Below are positions 53,965 to 63,080 of a DNA stretch of 64,000 nt, in pieces (within the stretch, counting starts at the first letter, position 1; every line of letters starts with the position of its first letter). Position numbers and translations under genes: made by a program. The notes beneath the pieces are model-generated. The model searched no databases. It was not told the DNA's origin and saw only the letters and a program-made list of their open reading frames with translations. The DNA is from Actinomycetota bacterium (lineage in GTDB: Bacteria; Actinomycetota; Acidimicrobiia; Acidimicrobiales; Microtrichaceae): NCBI GenBank assembly GCA_016870275.1, contig VGBZ01000003.1, positions 62,001 through 126,000 on the forward strand. The letters run 5' to 3'.

Positions 53965-55704
53965 TCACCACGAGCCACCTCCTCCGCCGCCACCGCCACT
54001 CCCACCGCTGAATCCACCGCCGGAGGAGCTGCTCACCGATGCGGCGTAGGCCGACGATGCGCCGCTGATCGACGATGCGACGGAGTTGCGGAGATCCGAC
54101 GAGGAGAACGTCCCGTGGGGACCGACACCGTGCACGTAGCCGAGGTTGCTCACGTCGACTCCTTGAGCGGCGAACCGCTCAGCCCACGCATCGGCCACGC
54201 CGAGCGCCGTCGCCCAACCGAGGTAGCGGGGATACCAGTCGGCGTGGGCCGCAGCGTCGAAGCGTGACTCGGAGGACTCCGTCGACAGGAAGCGAGAGAA
54301 CCCTCCGACCCGGCTCCAGAGTTCACGACCGGCCGCGGAGTGCTTCGTCGAGGCTGAACGGTCAACGGCAACCCCAGCGGCGACGAAGGCGAACACCGCA
54401 GTCGGAACGAGGAGGACCCACGGGACCCGGTTGTCGAAGAAGAACCAGAATCCCCCCGCCGCCACGACGGCGCACGCAGCTGCGCCGGCGAGGAACCTGC
54501 CGAACGTGCCGACGAGGGATCGTTCGAGATACGGAGCGGCCTCGGCAGCGACCGACGACCGCAGCATCGTCAGCGTCGAGGAGATCCGCGTCCCGGACGT
54601 GACGGTGTCGGTCACCGTGAAGTGCTCACCTGCCCCGTCCAGGCCGAGTCCGGACAACACGGCTCGACCCTCTCCGGTCAACTCGAGCGACGCCGGTTCG
54701 GCGAGGAGTTGGACCACCCAGTCCGACCCGCTACTGCTGAGCGTCACCGCTCCGCGGCCACCGAGGTCGAACAGAGTGGCCTGCAGGTCATCGGCGGAGT
54801 CCTCCTCGGCGAGGACACGGAACCCGGTCGCCGGACCCACGCCCGCCGGCGGTTCGAACAGAACCGGGAAGCCGGGTTGGCGTTCCCTCGTGGCAAACCA
54901 CAGGCCGACTCCGAGCCCCGCAGCGATCACACCTCCGAGGATCACCAGGACGAGCGACACGCCGCCGGTCGGGGAACCGGGTGGGAGGGGCAGGGAGTTC
55001 GGCGGGAACGTGGCCCGAGTGGTGACCGGGGTGAACGGATCGAGCGGTCCGGTCTCGACCGACATGAACGCGCCCTCCACGGTCGCCGTGCACGGCGTGT
55101 CGACTCCTTGGACGCACTCGACGCTCACCGGAGCGGCCGGCAGAGCGGCCTTGACGCGCGCCGACTCCATGGGCATCGACCATCCGGAACCGACCACGTC
55201 CCACCACCAAGCCGCCGTGGCGTCTCCGCCGTCGCTGGCGGGCTCCAGCGCATCGACCGTGCGCGACACGATCGTGTACACGTGTTCACCGGGCGAGAGG
55301 AACACGTCCTCGTCGCCGATCCGGGCGGTTCTCGTGCCGGATGCCGAGTCGGTCCAGGTCCAGGGTTCCGTCACACCGTCACGCGTGATCGAGATCACTT
55401 CGACGGGATGTTCGACGTCGGATCGGCGAGGATCGACGGTGTCGAAGATCCTGAAGATTCCGCGCTTTCCGGGTGGCAGCTCGACGATGAGCTGCTCGGA
55501 GACCAGGAGGTCACCGTTGGCCGAGAGCTCGTACACCGCCTCGTAGGACTCGATCGTGGCGTCATCGGCGGTCCGGGTGAGCACCGAGACCGGCGACACC
55601 TTCCAGACGATCAGCACCGAGACGACGACGGCGATCCGGATCAACCAGGCCACAACGACACGTCGACGACGAATGCTGCGCACGAGTCCCACGCTACCGT
55701 TCAC
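53965..55704 (-). CDS. DUF2207 membrane protein
   Basis: 579 residues from GTG 55704 (other GTG starts at 55692 and 55683). The layout is an N-terminal helix (VAWLIRIAVVVSVLIVW), an extracytoplasmic DUF2207 domain (YEAVYELSANGDLLVSEQLI, LPPGKRGIFRIFDTV), two groups of membrane helices near 280 and 430, a cytoplasmic domain, and a Gly/Ser-rich tail ending in GGGGGGGGSW. The Gly-rich tail is typical. It precedes lemA in the same direction. Function unknown. Confidence 0.85.
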   Translation of the reverse strand: MNGSVGLVRSIRRRRVVVAWLIRIAVVVSVLIVWKVSPVSVLTRTADDATIESYEAVYELSANGDLLVSEQLIVELPPGKRGIFRIFDTVDPRRSDVEHPVEVISITRDGVTEPWTWTDSASGTRTARIGDEDVFLSPGEHVYTIVSRTVDALEPASDGGDATAAWWWDVVGSGWSMPMESARVKAALPAAPVSVECVQGVDTPCTATVEGAFMSVETGPLDPFTPVTTRATFPPNSLPLPPGSPTGGVSLVLVILGGVIAAGLGVGLWFATRERQPGFPVLFEPPAGVGPATGFRVLAEEDSADDLQATLFDLGGRGAVTLSSSGSDWVVQLLAEPASLELTGEGRAVLSGLGLDGAGEHFTVTDTVTSGTRISSTLTMLRSSVAAEAAPYLERSLVGTFGRFLAGAAACAVVAAGGFWFFFDNRVPWVLLVPTAVFAFVAAGVAVDRSASTKHSAAGRELWSRVGGFSRFLSTESSESRFDAAAHADWYPRYLGWATALGVADAWAERFAAQGVDVSNLGYVHGVGPHGTFSSSDLRNSVASSISGASSAYAASVSSSSGGGFSGGSGGGGGGGGSW

Positions 55705-55741
55705 CGATCGACGACGAGTCGACAACGACCGGGAGAACAGC

Positions 55742-56404
55742 ATGCCGAGATTGCGACAGGTGCCACGGGCCGAAGCCGACCCACTGGCCTCGATGATGTA
55801 CCAGATGCTCTTCGGTGACCGGGACCCGGTCGCCGAACCGGGGACCGCCAGCGGCTCGCCGGGCGACTGGTGGACGGTGTTCGCCCTGGTCCCCGACGCC
55901 CTGCAGCACGCCGTCGGCGGGTTCACCTTCTACCGCTCGCCCGATCGGCGCCTCGACCCGGTCCTGCGGGAACTCGGTCAGGCCCGGACCGGATGGGCCC
56001 GGGGATCCACGTTCGTCTTCTCACAGCACTGCAAGGCGTGTCGAGATGTGGGCCTGAGCGACGAGCAGGTCGCTGCGCTACCACACTGGTCCGTCGCTGA
56101 GTGCTTCGACCCGGCCCAACGTGCGGTGCTGGCGTACACCGACTGCCTCGTCCTGCAGGGCGGCCGGACGCCGGACGGGATCATCGAAGCGCTCCGGGCG
56201 CACCTCAGCGACGAAGAGGTGCTCGAGCTGACCTACATCGTCACCACATACGACATGCACGCCGTCACCAGCAAGGCGCTGCGGCTCGAGTTCGACGACG
56301 TCGAGGACCCGTGTCGGGAACAGCCCGACCTGGAGGGTCGATTCGCCGGACTGGCACTCATGGACGACGAGCGACCGGGCGGACCTCCCCGGGACGACAC
56401 CTGA
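55742..56404 (+). CDS. carboxymuconolactone decarboxylase/AhpD-like protein
   Basis: 220 residues. The CxxC motif appears in FSQHCKACRDVGLSDEQ, the AhpD/CMD position, and the helices around it (CFDPAQRAVLAYTDCLVLQ, LSDEEVLELTYIVTTYDM) match that alpha-helical fold. Many members are alkylhydroperoxidase-like antioxidant proteins. It starts 37 bp from the divergent DUF2207 gene and is followed after 7 bp by the ATP-grasp gene. Confidence 0.82.
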   Translation: MPRLRQVPRAEADPLASMMYQMLFGDRDPVAEPGTASGSPGDWWTVFALVPDALQHAVGGFTFYRSPDRRLDPVLRELGQARTGWARGSTFVFSQHCKACRDVGLSDEQVAALPHWSVAECFDPAQRAVLAYTDCLVLQGGRTPDGIIEALRAHLSDEEVLELTYIVTTYDMHAVTSKALRLEFDDVEDPCREQPDLEGRFAGLALMDDERPGGPPRDDT

Positions 56405-56411
56405 GTCGATC

Positions 56412-57359
56412 GTGTCCGAATCCCCCAGAGGGCCTGTCGACGTCCTGTTCGCCACGGCCGAGGGATCCTGGGAACTCGACCGCGACGCAGAGTCGCTCGT
56501 CGACGCCTGCGAGCGACTCGGGCTGATCGTCGCACCCGCAATCTGGAACGACCCGGACGCCGACTGGACAGTGCCACTGGTCGTTGTACGTTCCACGTGG
56601 GACTACACCGAGCGACTCGAGGAGTTCCTCCGGTGGGCAGAGTCCGTCGAACGGTCAGCGGATCTGGCCAACCCGTCGCCGGTCCTGCGTTGGACCACCG
56701 ACAAGCGCTACCTCACCGAACTCGCTTCCGAAGGCGTGCGGACCGTTCCGGGCGAGGTGGTCGTCCCGGTCGCCGGAGCAGCCGACATCGAGGCAGCAGC
56801 GATGATGACCGACGTGATCGATCGACAACTCCGTGCCGGTGCCGGTTCCGGTGAAGCAGTCATCAAGCCGACCGTGTCGGCCGGTTCCAAGGACACGCTC
56901 CGGATCGGCACCGACGACATCGACTCCGGCGTGGATCTGGCGGTCGGACTCCTCGCAGCGGGCCGGGCGGTGCTCGTCCAGCCGTACCTCTGCAGCGTCG
57001 ACCGGCGAGGGGAGACCGGCCTGGTGTTCTTCGACGGCGCGTTCAGCCACGCCTTCACCAAGGCTGCCATCCTCCGGCGGGGTGACGGACTCGTGAGCGG
57101 GCCCTTCGCCGAGGAGCGCATCACGCCGGCCGTCGCCACGAACGAGGAGCGGGTTGTGGCGTACTCGGCCCTGGAGGTGGCCCAACACCACTGCGATGTC
57201 GAATCGCTCCTCTACGCCAGAGTGGATCTCATCCACGATGACGATGGCGACCCCGTCGTCCTCGAGCTCGAACTCTGCGAGCCGTCGTTCTTCTCAGAGG
57301 TCGATCCGGAGTCGGCGGACCGTTTCGCTCGGGCTGTCCGTGACCGGCTCGGGCGCTGA
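56412..57359 (+). CDS. ATP-grasp family protein
   Basis: 315 residues from a GTG. VVVRSTWDYTERLEEFLRW, LRWTTDKRYLTELASEGV and AVIKPTVSAGSKDT give the ATP-grasp fold, and LYARVDLIHDDDGDPVVLELELCEPSFF supplies the Mg2+-binding acids; it is quoted as two parts, LYARVDLIHDD and VVLELELCEPSFF. It resembles RimK/DcsG-like carboxylate-amine ligases that make peptide-like bonds. The product is unknown. Its stop directly abuts the stop of the convergent YceI gene. Confidence 0.85.
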   Translation: MSESPRGPVDVLFATAEGSWELDRDAESLVDACERLGLIVAPAIWNDPDADWTVPLVVVRSTWDYTERLEEFLRWAESVERSADLANPSPVLRWTTDKRYLTELASEGVRTVPGEVVVPVAGAADIEAAAMMTDVIDRQLRAGAGSGEAVIKPTVSAGSKDTLRIGTDDIDSGVDLAVGLLAAGRAVLVQPYLCSVDRRGETGLVFFDGAFSHAFTKAAILRRGDGLVSGPFAEERITPAVATNEERVVAYSALEVAQHHCDVESLLYARVDLIHDDDGDPVVLELELCEPSFFSEVDPESADRFARAVRDRLGR

Positions 57360-58064
57360 TCAGCCGGGTTCGGCGACGAGCAGGAACTCGACGGTGCCCT
57401 CGTTGCGTACCGACAGCCCCGGTGGCTGCGGCGTCTCGATTCCGTAGTCAGCGAAGACCACCGGGACCGAACCGAGCACCTGGACGCTGCGCCCGGCGCG
57501 CTTCACCTCGAGTTGGGTCTCCACCGGCTTGGTCACGCCCTTCAGGGTCAGCTCGCCGCTGACCGGAACGGTGACGGTCTCCCCGTCGGCCGGGATCGAA
57601 CCCAACGACGCTGTGGGCGCAGCGAACGTGGCGACCGGGAACGTCTGGGTGTCCATGATCCCACCGGCGAACCGTCCATCGCGGAAACTCGAATCCGACG
57701 TGATCGTGGCCACCTGAACCTCGGCGTTGATGTCGGACACCTCACTTCCGGCAACCGTGAAGCCGCCGGTGACCTTGTCGGTGCGACCCACCGCCTCGAT
57801 GTTCTGCAGTCCACCGATGCGGTCCTCGAGCACGCGGTAGCCGGCCTGCGAGCCACCGACGATCACCCACGGCCCGTCGAGCGACTCCCCGGCAGGTTCG
57901 CTGGAGGGACCGCCCGGTGCCGCAGTCGTCGTGGGGGCGTCGGCGAAGGTCAATTCCTCCGGTCCGTCGCCTCCGCCGAGGACATTGAGCAACACGAATC
58001 CGCCAACGGCGACGCCGACGAGCCCGACGATGACACCAACGGCGATCTTGGCCGACTTGTTCAC
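57360..58064 (-). CDS. YceI-family protein with membrane anchor
   Basis: 234 residues from GTG 58064, with AGGAGG five bases ahead. An N-terminal transmembrane segment (IAVGVIVGLVGVAVGGFVLL) and a Thr/Ala/Pro linker precede a YceI lipid-binding beta-barrel (GSQAGYRVLEDRIGGLQNIE, DSSFRDGRFAGGIMDTQTFP, SGELTLKGVTKPVE). YceI proteins bind isoprenoids or fatty amides in the periplasm. It follows the CopCD-YtkA-like pair on the same strand after 71 bp. Confidence 0.9.
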   Translation of the reverse strand: MNKSAKIAVGVIVGLVGVAVGGFVLLNVLGGGDGPEELTFADAPTTTAAPGGPSSEPAGESLDGPWVIVGGSQAGYRVLEDRIGGLQNIEAVGRTDKVTGGFTVAGSEVSDINAEVQVATITSDSSFRDGRFAGGIMDTQTFPVATFAAPTASLGSIPADGETVTVPVSGELTLKGVTKPVETQLEVKRAGRSVQVLGSVPVVFADYGIETPQPPGLSVRNEGTVEFLLVAEPG

Positions 58065-58135
58065 AACTGCCTCCTGGTTCGTTGCTTGCGGGACTGATCG
58101 TTGCGGGACGGCCGGTCGTCGGCCACTCGCGTCGG

Positions 58136-58753
58136 CTACTCGATGGAGCCCGGACGCGATGCCTGACGGACGAACACGATGCCGAGACCGACCGCCACGG
58201 CGGCCGCTGCGCCGCCGGCGATCCACCACCACGGTGACGATGATGTCTCCCCCGTCGACGTTGCGCTGACGGGGGACTGAGCCACCGGTGTCGTGGTGGC
58301 CGGCGCCGTGGTGGCCGGCGCCGTGGTGGCCGGCGCCGTGGTGGCCGGGACCGGGACCTCGACGTCGAGGGCGACCGACGCAGTGGGCTGGGCCGAGGTG
58401 ACGCGCAGGCTCCACGTCCCCGGGACAGGAACAGCGATGTCCCCGGCGTAGACGCCTTCATCACCACTCGGCTCGAGCGACACCGGTGTGAGCGGTGCGC
58501 CGCCGGGTTCACCAGCGACCTCACCAGCGACGGTGACGGCTGCGTCCGCCACGCCGTGCCCATCGCCGGTGTAGGACAGGCGCACCTCGATGCGCACCGT
58601 TCCCGGGCCGGTCTCGACATCGAGGACCTCGAGTTGCACCGGGCCCCCGTGGGCTCCAGCAGTCGTCGCACCGACGACAGCGACGACAGCGATGACAACG
58701 ACGGTCAGCGCTGCGCCGAGTCGGCTGAAGCGGCCGTTTCGGGGACGAATCAT
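58136..58753 (-). CDS. YtkA/FixH-like exported protein with C-terminal anchor
   Basis: 205 residues. A signal peptide (LGAALTVVVIAVVAVVGATTAGAHG) is followed by an immunoglobulin-like domain (VRIEVRLSYTGDGHGVADA, GDEGVYAGDIAVPVPGTWSL) like YtkA/FixH modules near copper proteins. A PATTA repeat stalk and a C-terminal helix (WWWIAGGAAAAVAVGLGIVFV) complete it. It overlaps the CopCD gene by 4 bp, so a role beside that copper-type transporter is inferred. Confidence 0.8.
   Translation of the reverse strand: MIRPRNGRFSRLGAALTVVVIAVVAVVGATTAGAHGGPVQLEVLDVETGPGTVRIEVRLSYTGDGHGVADAAVTVAGEVAGEPGGAPLTPVSLEPSGDEGVYAGDIAVPVPGTWSLRVTSAQPTASVALDVEVPVPATTAPATTAPATTAPATTTPVAQSPVSATSTGETSSSPWWWIAGGAAAAVAVGLGIVFVRQASRPGSIE
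58292..58349. repeat. 15-bp repeat encoding the PATTA stalk
   Basis: Three full copies and a partial copy of cgtggtggccggcgc encode Pro-Ala-Thr-Thr-Ala on the minus strand, in the stalk of the YtkA-like protein. Confidence 0.85.
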
Positions 58754-60345
58754 GGGATGCTCACGACGCTCGAGAAACTACTCGGCGAACCCAGGCGCAC
58801 GACGGTCGCCTCGAGCGTCCATTCACCGGGGGTGAGGATCGCGTCGTCAGCCACCACCGTGGAGGAGTCGACTGCCCTCACGTCCAGTCGTCGAGGTTCC
58901 ACGCCGTCGGTGCGGACCCTGAGGTCGGTGGCGTCGACTGCAACCGGTGAACCGCTGCGGTCGGCGTAACGCAACTCGATGGAGTTGGGACCACTGATTC
59001 CCGGATCGACGACGATCGAGACCACGAGGTCACCCGAGGTCGCCTCGGTCCGAATGGGTTCGGTCTCGATGACGGGCGGTGGTGTGACCACCAGGACCGC
59101 CGAGACCGCAACGACCACCAGTCCGAGCGCCGCCTCGAGACGGACCGACGACGCCAGGTCCACAACGGCGAGTGCGACTCGGCCGATGCTGCGTCGATTG
59201 ATCCAGCCGAGCAGCAACAGGACCGCTGCGAGGAGCACCTTCGCCAACAGGAGTCGGCCGTAGGAGGTGCCGATCGCATCGCCCGACCCGCCGGTCTGGA
59301 TCCACGCTCCGACCAGACCGCTCGCCACGACGATCGGAGCCGCCACGACGGCCACGGCGGCGTACTCACCGAGCAGGTGGCGGTCCTCGCTCCAGCGGAT
59401 CGCCAGCACTCCGAGCGCACCGATCCACAGCGCCGCAGCCACCAGGTGCACTGCAACCAGCACCACCGCCAGTGCCGGAACGTCGGAGCTCACGGCGTGA
59501 CCCCCGAACGCCGGCGCCACGGTGGCCAGCGCAGCGAACACCGCAACGAGAACCGGGAACCGGCGCATCACCGACGGAATGGCGACCACCATCGTGAACG
59601 CCACCGCACACCCGACCCGGGCCATCACCACAGCGCCGGACGTGGTCGCTCCGACGACGTCACCCACCGCTCCGAACGACGACACCAGCCTGCCGGCGTA
59701 GAGACCTGCGACCCCGATCAGGATCGCCGTCGTGCCGAGGAGCAGCGCCAGGGCCGATCCGATCAGAATCCCCCGGCGGCGTTGGAGGGCGCTGGCGAAG
59801 GACCCGCCCGCGTCGAGGGCGGCGAGGAGCACCGCACCGAGCGCCAGCAACGCACCGGCCGAGGCCGTCGTGCGACCCACGAACTCCACGAACCGCGACG
59901 CAGGGTCCTCACGCTCGTCCGCCGATGCCGCCGCCGTCCGCTCCCCCACACTGAACACATACGCTCCGGCGACGACGTGCCCGTCCACGCTCAGCACCCG
60001 GTAGCTGACCGTGAAACTCCCCCGGACTCCACCGATGTCGACCGGCTGGACGATCGTCGAGCCGTCGACGGACGCAGCGGACGTGGCGACGTCGGTGCCG
60101 TCGGGAGCGAGCACTCGGAGTCCGTCCGGGACGGTCTGGACCGGTTCGTCGAACGTCAGCTCGATCGACGTCGGCGCCGAGTCGATCAACGACTCCGCCG
60201 CCGGGGTTGCGCCGATCAGCCGGGCGTGGGCTCCGGCGGCCGGAGCAGGCCCGAACACCGCCGGGAGGACCACGCCGAGCCCGATGAGGACCAGCATCGC
60301 TGCGATGTCCCAGACGGCCTTGGAGTGACGGGAGCCGGGGCGCAC
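58750..60345 (-). CDS. CopC-CopD fusion membrane protein
   Basis: 531 residues from a GTG. A signal peptide leads to a CopC domain beginning AHARLIGATPAAESLIDSAP with TFDEPVQTVPDGLRV and VSYRVLSVDGHVVAGAYVFSV. About eight membrane helices of the CopD domain follow, and then a C-terminal soluble domain (VDPGISGPNSIELRYADRSG). It matches YcnJ-like copper uptake or resistance proteins, and the N-terminal His after signal cleavage would be a copper ligand. First gene of the leftward copper-type operon. Confidence 0.88.
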   Translation of the reverse strand: MRPGSRHSKAVWDIAAMLVLIGLGVVLPAVFGPAPAAGAHARLIGATPAAESLIDSAPTSIELTFDEPVQTVPDGLRVLAPDGTDVATSAASVDGSTIVQPVDIGGVRGSFTVSYRVLSVDGHVVAGAYVFSVGERTAAASADEREDPASRFVEFVGRTTASAGALLALGAVLLAALDAGGSFASALQRRRGILIGSALALLLGTTAILIGVAGLYAGRLVSSFGAVGDVVGATTSGAVVMARVGCAVAFTMVVAIPSVMRRFPVLVAVFAALATVAPAFGGHAVSSDVPALAVVLVAVHLVAAALWIGALGVLAIRWSEDRHLLGEYAAVAVVAAPIVVASGLVGAWIQTGGSGDAIGTSYGRLLLAKVLLAAVLLLLGWINRRSIGRVALAVVDLASSVRLEAALGLVVVAVSAVLVVTPPPVIETEPIRTEATSGDLVVSIVVDPGISGPNSIELRYADRSGSPVAVDATDLRVRTDGVEPRRLDVRAVDSSTVVADDAILTPGEWTLEATVVRLGSPSSFSSVVSIP

Positions 60346-60380
60346 GAGTGGACCCTACCGAGGACCTATCCTCGCCCACC

Positions 60381-60416
60381 GGACGGACCGGACGGACCGG
60401 ACGAACCGGACGAACA
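60381..60416. repeat. four 9-bp direct repeats in a divergent promoter gap
   Basis: ggacggacc, ggacggacc, ggacgaacc and ggacgaaca lie in tandem between the CopCD start (60345) and the enoyl-CoA hydratase start (60441). They are intergenic in the start choices used here. Confidence 0.75.
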
Positions 60417-60440
60417 CGACGTGGACAACCTGGAGGCAGC

Positions 60441-61277
60441 GTGAGCAACGAAGATCCCGACGTCGAACAGCAGGTGACCTACTCGGTCGCCGACGGCATC
60501 GCCCGGCTGACGATCAACACCCCCGACAGCGGGAACTCGCTCAACGCCTTCATGCGGGACCGGCTCACCGAACGTTTCGAGTGGGCCTCGGCCGACCACG
60601 GGGTGCGCGTGGTCGTGCTGACTGCGGCAGGCGGTCGGCACTTCTGCACCGGCGCCAACCTCGGTGGCCCGCAGCCGCCGTCCCCCGCCAAGCCCGATGG
60701 CGCACCGGACCGGGTGCTCGGCGATGCCGCTCGGACCATCCGCCGCGGATGGCAACGTCTCGTGGCGTCGATCCTCGATTGCGAGAAGCCGGTGATCGGG
60801 GCGATCAACGGCACCGCTGCGGGCGGGGGTGCCCATCTGGTCCTGGCGTGCGACCTGGTGGTGATGGCTGACAACGCCAAGCTCGTCGAGATCTTCGTCA
60901 AGCGAGGGATCCTCCCCGATGCGGGCGGCGCCTACCTGCTCCCGAGGATCGTGGGACCGCAACTCGCCAAGGAGTTCATGTTCCTCGCCGACGACGTACC
61001 GGCGGCGCGTTGTGCAGAACTCGGCATCGCCAACCGGGTCGTGCCGGCCGACGAGCTCACGACGGCCGTCGATGAGCTCGCAACCCGGCTCGCAGCGTCC
61101 CCCACCAAGGCGCTGGCGCTCACCAAGTGGCTGTTGAACCGCTCGTTCGAGTCGAGCCGCCACACCGCCTTCGAGGAGGAGGCCGCTGCGCAGGAACTGC
61201 TCACATCGACAGTCGACTTCCGGGAGGGGTTGCTCGCCTTCCGGGAGCGTCGGTCGCCTGAGTTCCTCGGTTGGTGA
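60441..61277 (+). CDS. enoyl-CoA hydratase/isomerase family protein
   Basis: 278 residues from GTG 60441, preceded by GGAGG at good spacing, which excludes the repeat-encoded upstream extension. The crotonase fold shows ARLTINTPDSGNSLNAFM, the oxyanion loop RHFCTGANLGG, GAINGTAAGGGAHLVLACDL and VEIFVKRGILPDAGGAYLLP (catalytic Glu region). It would hydrate 2-enoyl-CoA in beta-oxidation or a related path. Length is normal. Confidence 0.9.
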   Translation: MSNEDPDVEQQVTYSVADGIARLTINTPDSGNSLNAFMRDRLTERFEWASADHGVRVVVLTAAGGRHFCTGANLGGPQPPSPAKPDGAPDRVLGDAARTIRRGWQRLVASILDCEKPVIGAINGTAAGGGAHLVLACDLVVMADNAKLVEIFVKRGILPDAGGAYLLPRIVGPQLAKEFMFLADDVPAARCAELGIANRVVPADELTTAVDELATRLAASPTKALALTKWLLNRSFESSRHTAFEEEAAAQELLTSTVDFREGLLAFRERRSPEFLGW

Positions 61278-61360
61278 CGCCTCGGGGGTGAGTGCGGCGC
61301 GGGTCCACCTGCCCGCCCCGATGCCTTGAGCTCGGACGGCGATTCACGTTGACTCGGCTC

Positions 61361-62146
61361 GTGCCACCACGAGCCTCGATCCACGGTCCCCTCGGCGTCA
61401 CAGTCACCGTCGTCGTCGCCATGGGCCTCGGCGTCTGCTCGCTCAACGCCCTGGCAGGCTGTGCCTCCTCGGCAGGTCCGCAGGTGGCCCCCGTACCCGA
61501 CGGCCCGCCACCCTCGGTACCGGCACCGGCAGCGGCACCGGCTCCGGCGCCAGCTCCGGCACCGGGCCCGGGGACCGGAGACGGAACCACGAGCGCTGCT
61601 CCGGCCGCACCGAACGATCCAGCCGGTGCCCCGACGGCCGGCCTCCCTGCGACCGACGCCGACCGACAATTGGTCCAGGACCTGCTCGATCGTTACGACC
61701 GTGCGCTGACCGACGTCTCTGCCGCACCGGAGTCGGTGGACGACCCGGCGGATCCACTGCTCGGTGCCTGGCACCAGATCGTGCCGGCCGAGTCGGAGTT
61801 GAGCGAGAGCGTGCTCGGCCGGATCCGCGATCGTCGCGCCGAGGGCCTGCTCGTCGAACCGGTGGCCTCCGGTGGGCTCAGCTACGTCCACCACACCGTC
61901 GACGTCGTCCGGGCGACACCACCCGGCGACGTCGAGGCCGCTCGGGAGGAGTTGGCGTTCACGTGGTGCGGCTGGTCTCCCGGCCTGGGGCGACGAGTGG
62001 GTGGTCCCGTCGTCGACGACACCGTGGCCCACGCCCTCGGGACCGGTCGCATCATCAGGAGCGGGCCGGACGCTCCGTGGGTCCTCGCCAGCCTGATCGA
62101 ATCGGAACTGACCCTTCTCCCACCGGGGAGCGCCGACCCGTGCTGA
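61361..62146 (+). CDS. lipoprotein with Pro-Ala stalk, function unknown
   Basis: 261 residues from GTG 61361 (TTG 61349 is an alternative). Signal peptide VTVTVVVAMGLGVCSLNALAGC carries a lipobox, here quoted by its end LNALAGC. An Ala-Pro stalk follows, then a globular region (ATDADRQLVQDLLDRYDRAL, EELAFTWCGWSPGLGRRVG). I recognise no family. Its stop lies inside the start of the next gene (7-bp overlap), so the two are translationally coupled. Confidence 0.72.
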   Translation: MPPRASIHGPLGVTVTVVVAMGLGVCSLNALAGCASSAGPQVAPVPDGPPPSVPAPAAAPAPAPAPAPGPGTGDGTTSAAPAAPNDPAGAPTAGLPATDADRQLVQDLLDRYDRALTDVSAAPESVDDPADPLLGAWHQIVPAESELSESVLGRIRDRRAEGLLVEPVASGGLSYVHHTVDVVRATPPGDVEAAREELAFTWCGWSPGLGRRVGGPVVDDTVAHALGTGRIIRSGPDAPWVLASLIESELTLLPPGSADPC

Positions 62147-63078
62147 GGATCCGGTGCCGGCTGGCGGCAGGATTCGTGTCGTGCCTGATCGCCGTCGGCG
62201 GCACCACGGCCTGGGTCGACCCCACGCCGGCGCAGGCCACACCCGCCGCAGACCGAGCGGGCGACGGTGGAGCCACATCCCGAATCAGCGGCGATCGGAT
62301 CATCACGACGATCTTCGGACAGCAGTCCGGATCCCGACGACGTGGCCGCGTCATCACCTCCTCCTGGGTCACCTTCACCGCCACGCAGGTCGCGTACCTC
62401 CTCCAGGTGGCCTCGGTGGACCCGGCCGTTGCCGGACACCCGGCGATTCGCGACTACGGCGCCCGAGCGGTCGCTGGAACCGCCGACGACCTGAGCATCC
62501 AGTACCGGGTCGTCAACGGCCGGGCCAACGGCGAGGTCCGCCTCGTCAGCATCTCCGCCACCGCAGCGTCCGGCTGGAGCCGGCAGATGGTGACCGTCGT
62601 GCCGCCGCTGCGTCCCACGCTCAGCCCACCGGGCGGTCTCGCCGTCCCGGTCAGCCAGCCGGTGTTCATCTCATACACCCCACAGGTCTGGGGACAGGTG
62701 GTGCAGCGCACGCTGTCGAGCAACGGAGTGACGGCCCGTGTCCGGGCGTGGCCGGTGCGCTTCGAAGCCCGCAGCGGGGACCCCGCCGCCGTCGGTCAGG
62801 TGACCCGTTGCCCGGGGCGGGGCCAGGCCTACGACCCGGGCGACCCGGCGAGTCCGGCTCAGCAAGCGAGGCGACCCGGTGTGTGCACCCTGCCGTATCG
62901 GTCGCGCACCGGAATTCCGGGCCGGCCTTCGTCGTGGATCGGCGACGTCACGGTGTGGTGGTGGGCCGAGTGGAGCACCGACGGCCGACGGTGGAGGCCA
63001 CTCGGCGAGATCCCTCGGCTCACCGCACTACCCCGGGCCGTCCGGGACGTCCCGACGGCGCTCGAGGCCCGCCCCTGA
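62140..63078 (+). CDS. exported protein of unknown function
   Basis: 312 residues from GTG 62140, overlapping the lipoprotein gene by 7 bp. An N-terminal signal peptide (RLAAGFVSCLIAVGGTTAWV) is followed by a beta-rich region (ISGDRIITTIFGQQ, SGWSRQMVTVVPPLRP) and Trp-rich C-terminus (WIGDVTVWWWAEWSTDGRRW). Two cysteines (TRCPGRG and GVCTLPY) could pair. No catalytic motif. It probably works with the lipoprotein encoded before it. Confidence 0.7.
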   Translation: MLRIRCRLAAGFVSCLIAVGGTTAWVDPTPAQATPAADRAGDGGATSRISGDRIITTIFGQQSGSRRRGRVITSSWVTFTATQVAYLLQVASVDPAVAGHPAIRDYGARAVAGTADDLSIQYRVVNGRANGEVRLVSISATAASGWSRQMVTVVPPLRPTLSPPGGLAVPVSQPVFISYTPQVWGQVVQRTLSSNGVTARVRAWPVRFEARSGDPAAVGQVTRCPGRGQAYDPGDPASPAQQARRPGVCTLPYRSRTGIPGRPSSWIGDVTVWWWAEWSTDGRRWRPLGEIPRLTALPRAVRDVPTALEARP

Positions 63079-63080
63079 GC

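Noticed and set aside
60348-60440. N-terminal extension of the enoyl-CoA hydratase with TGR repeats
   Set aside because: A good Shine-Dalgarno precedes GTG 60441 and crotonase homology begins after it; the repeats are treated as intergenic.
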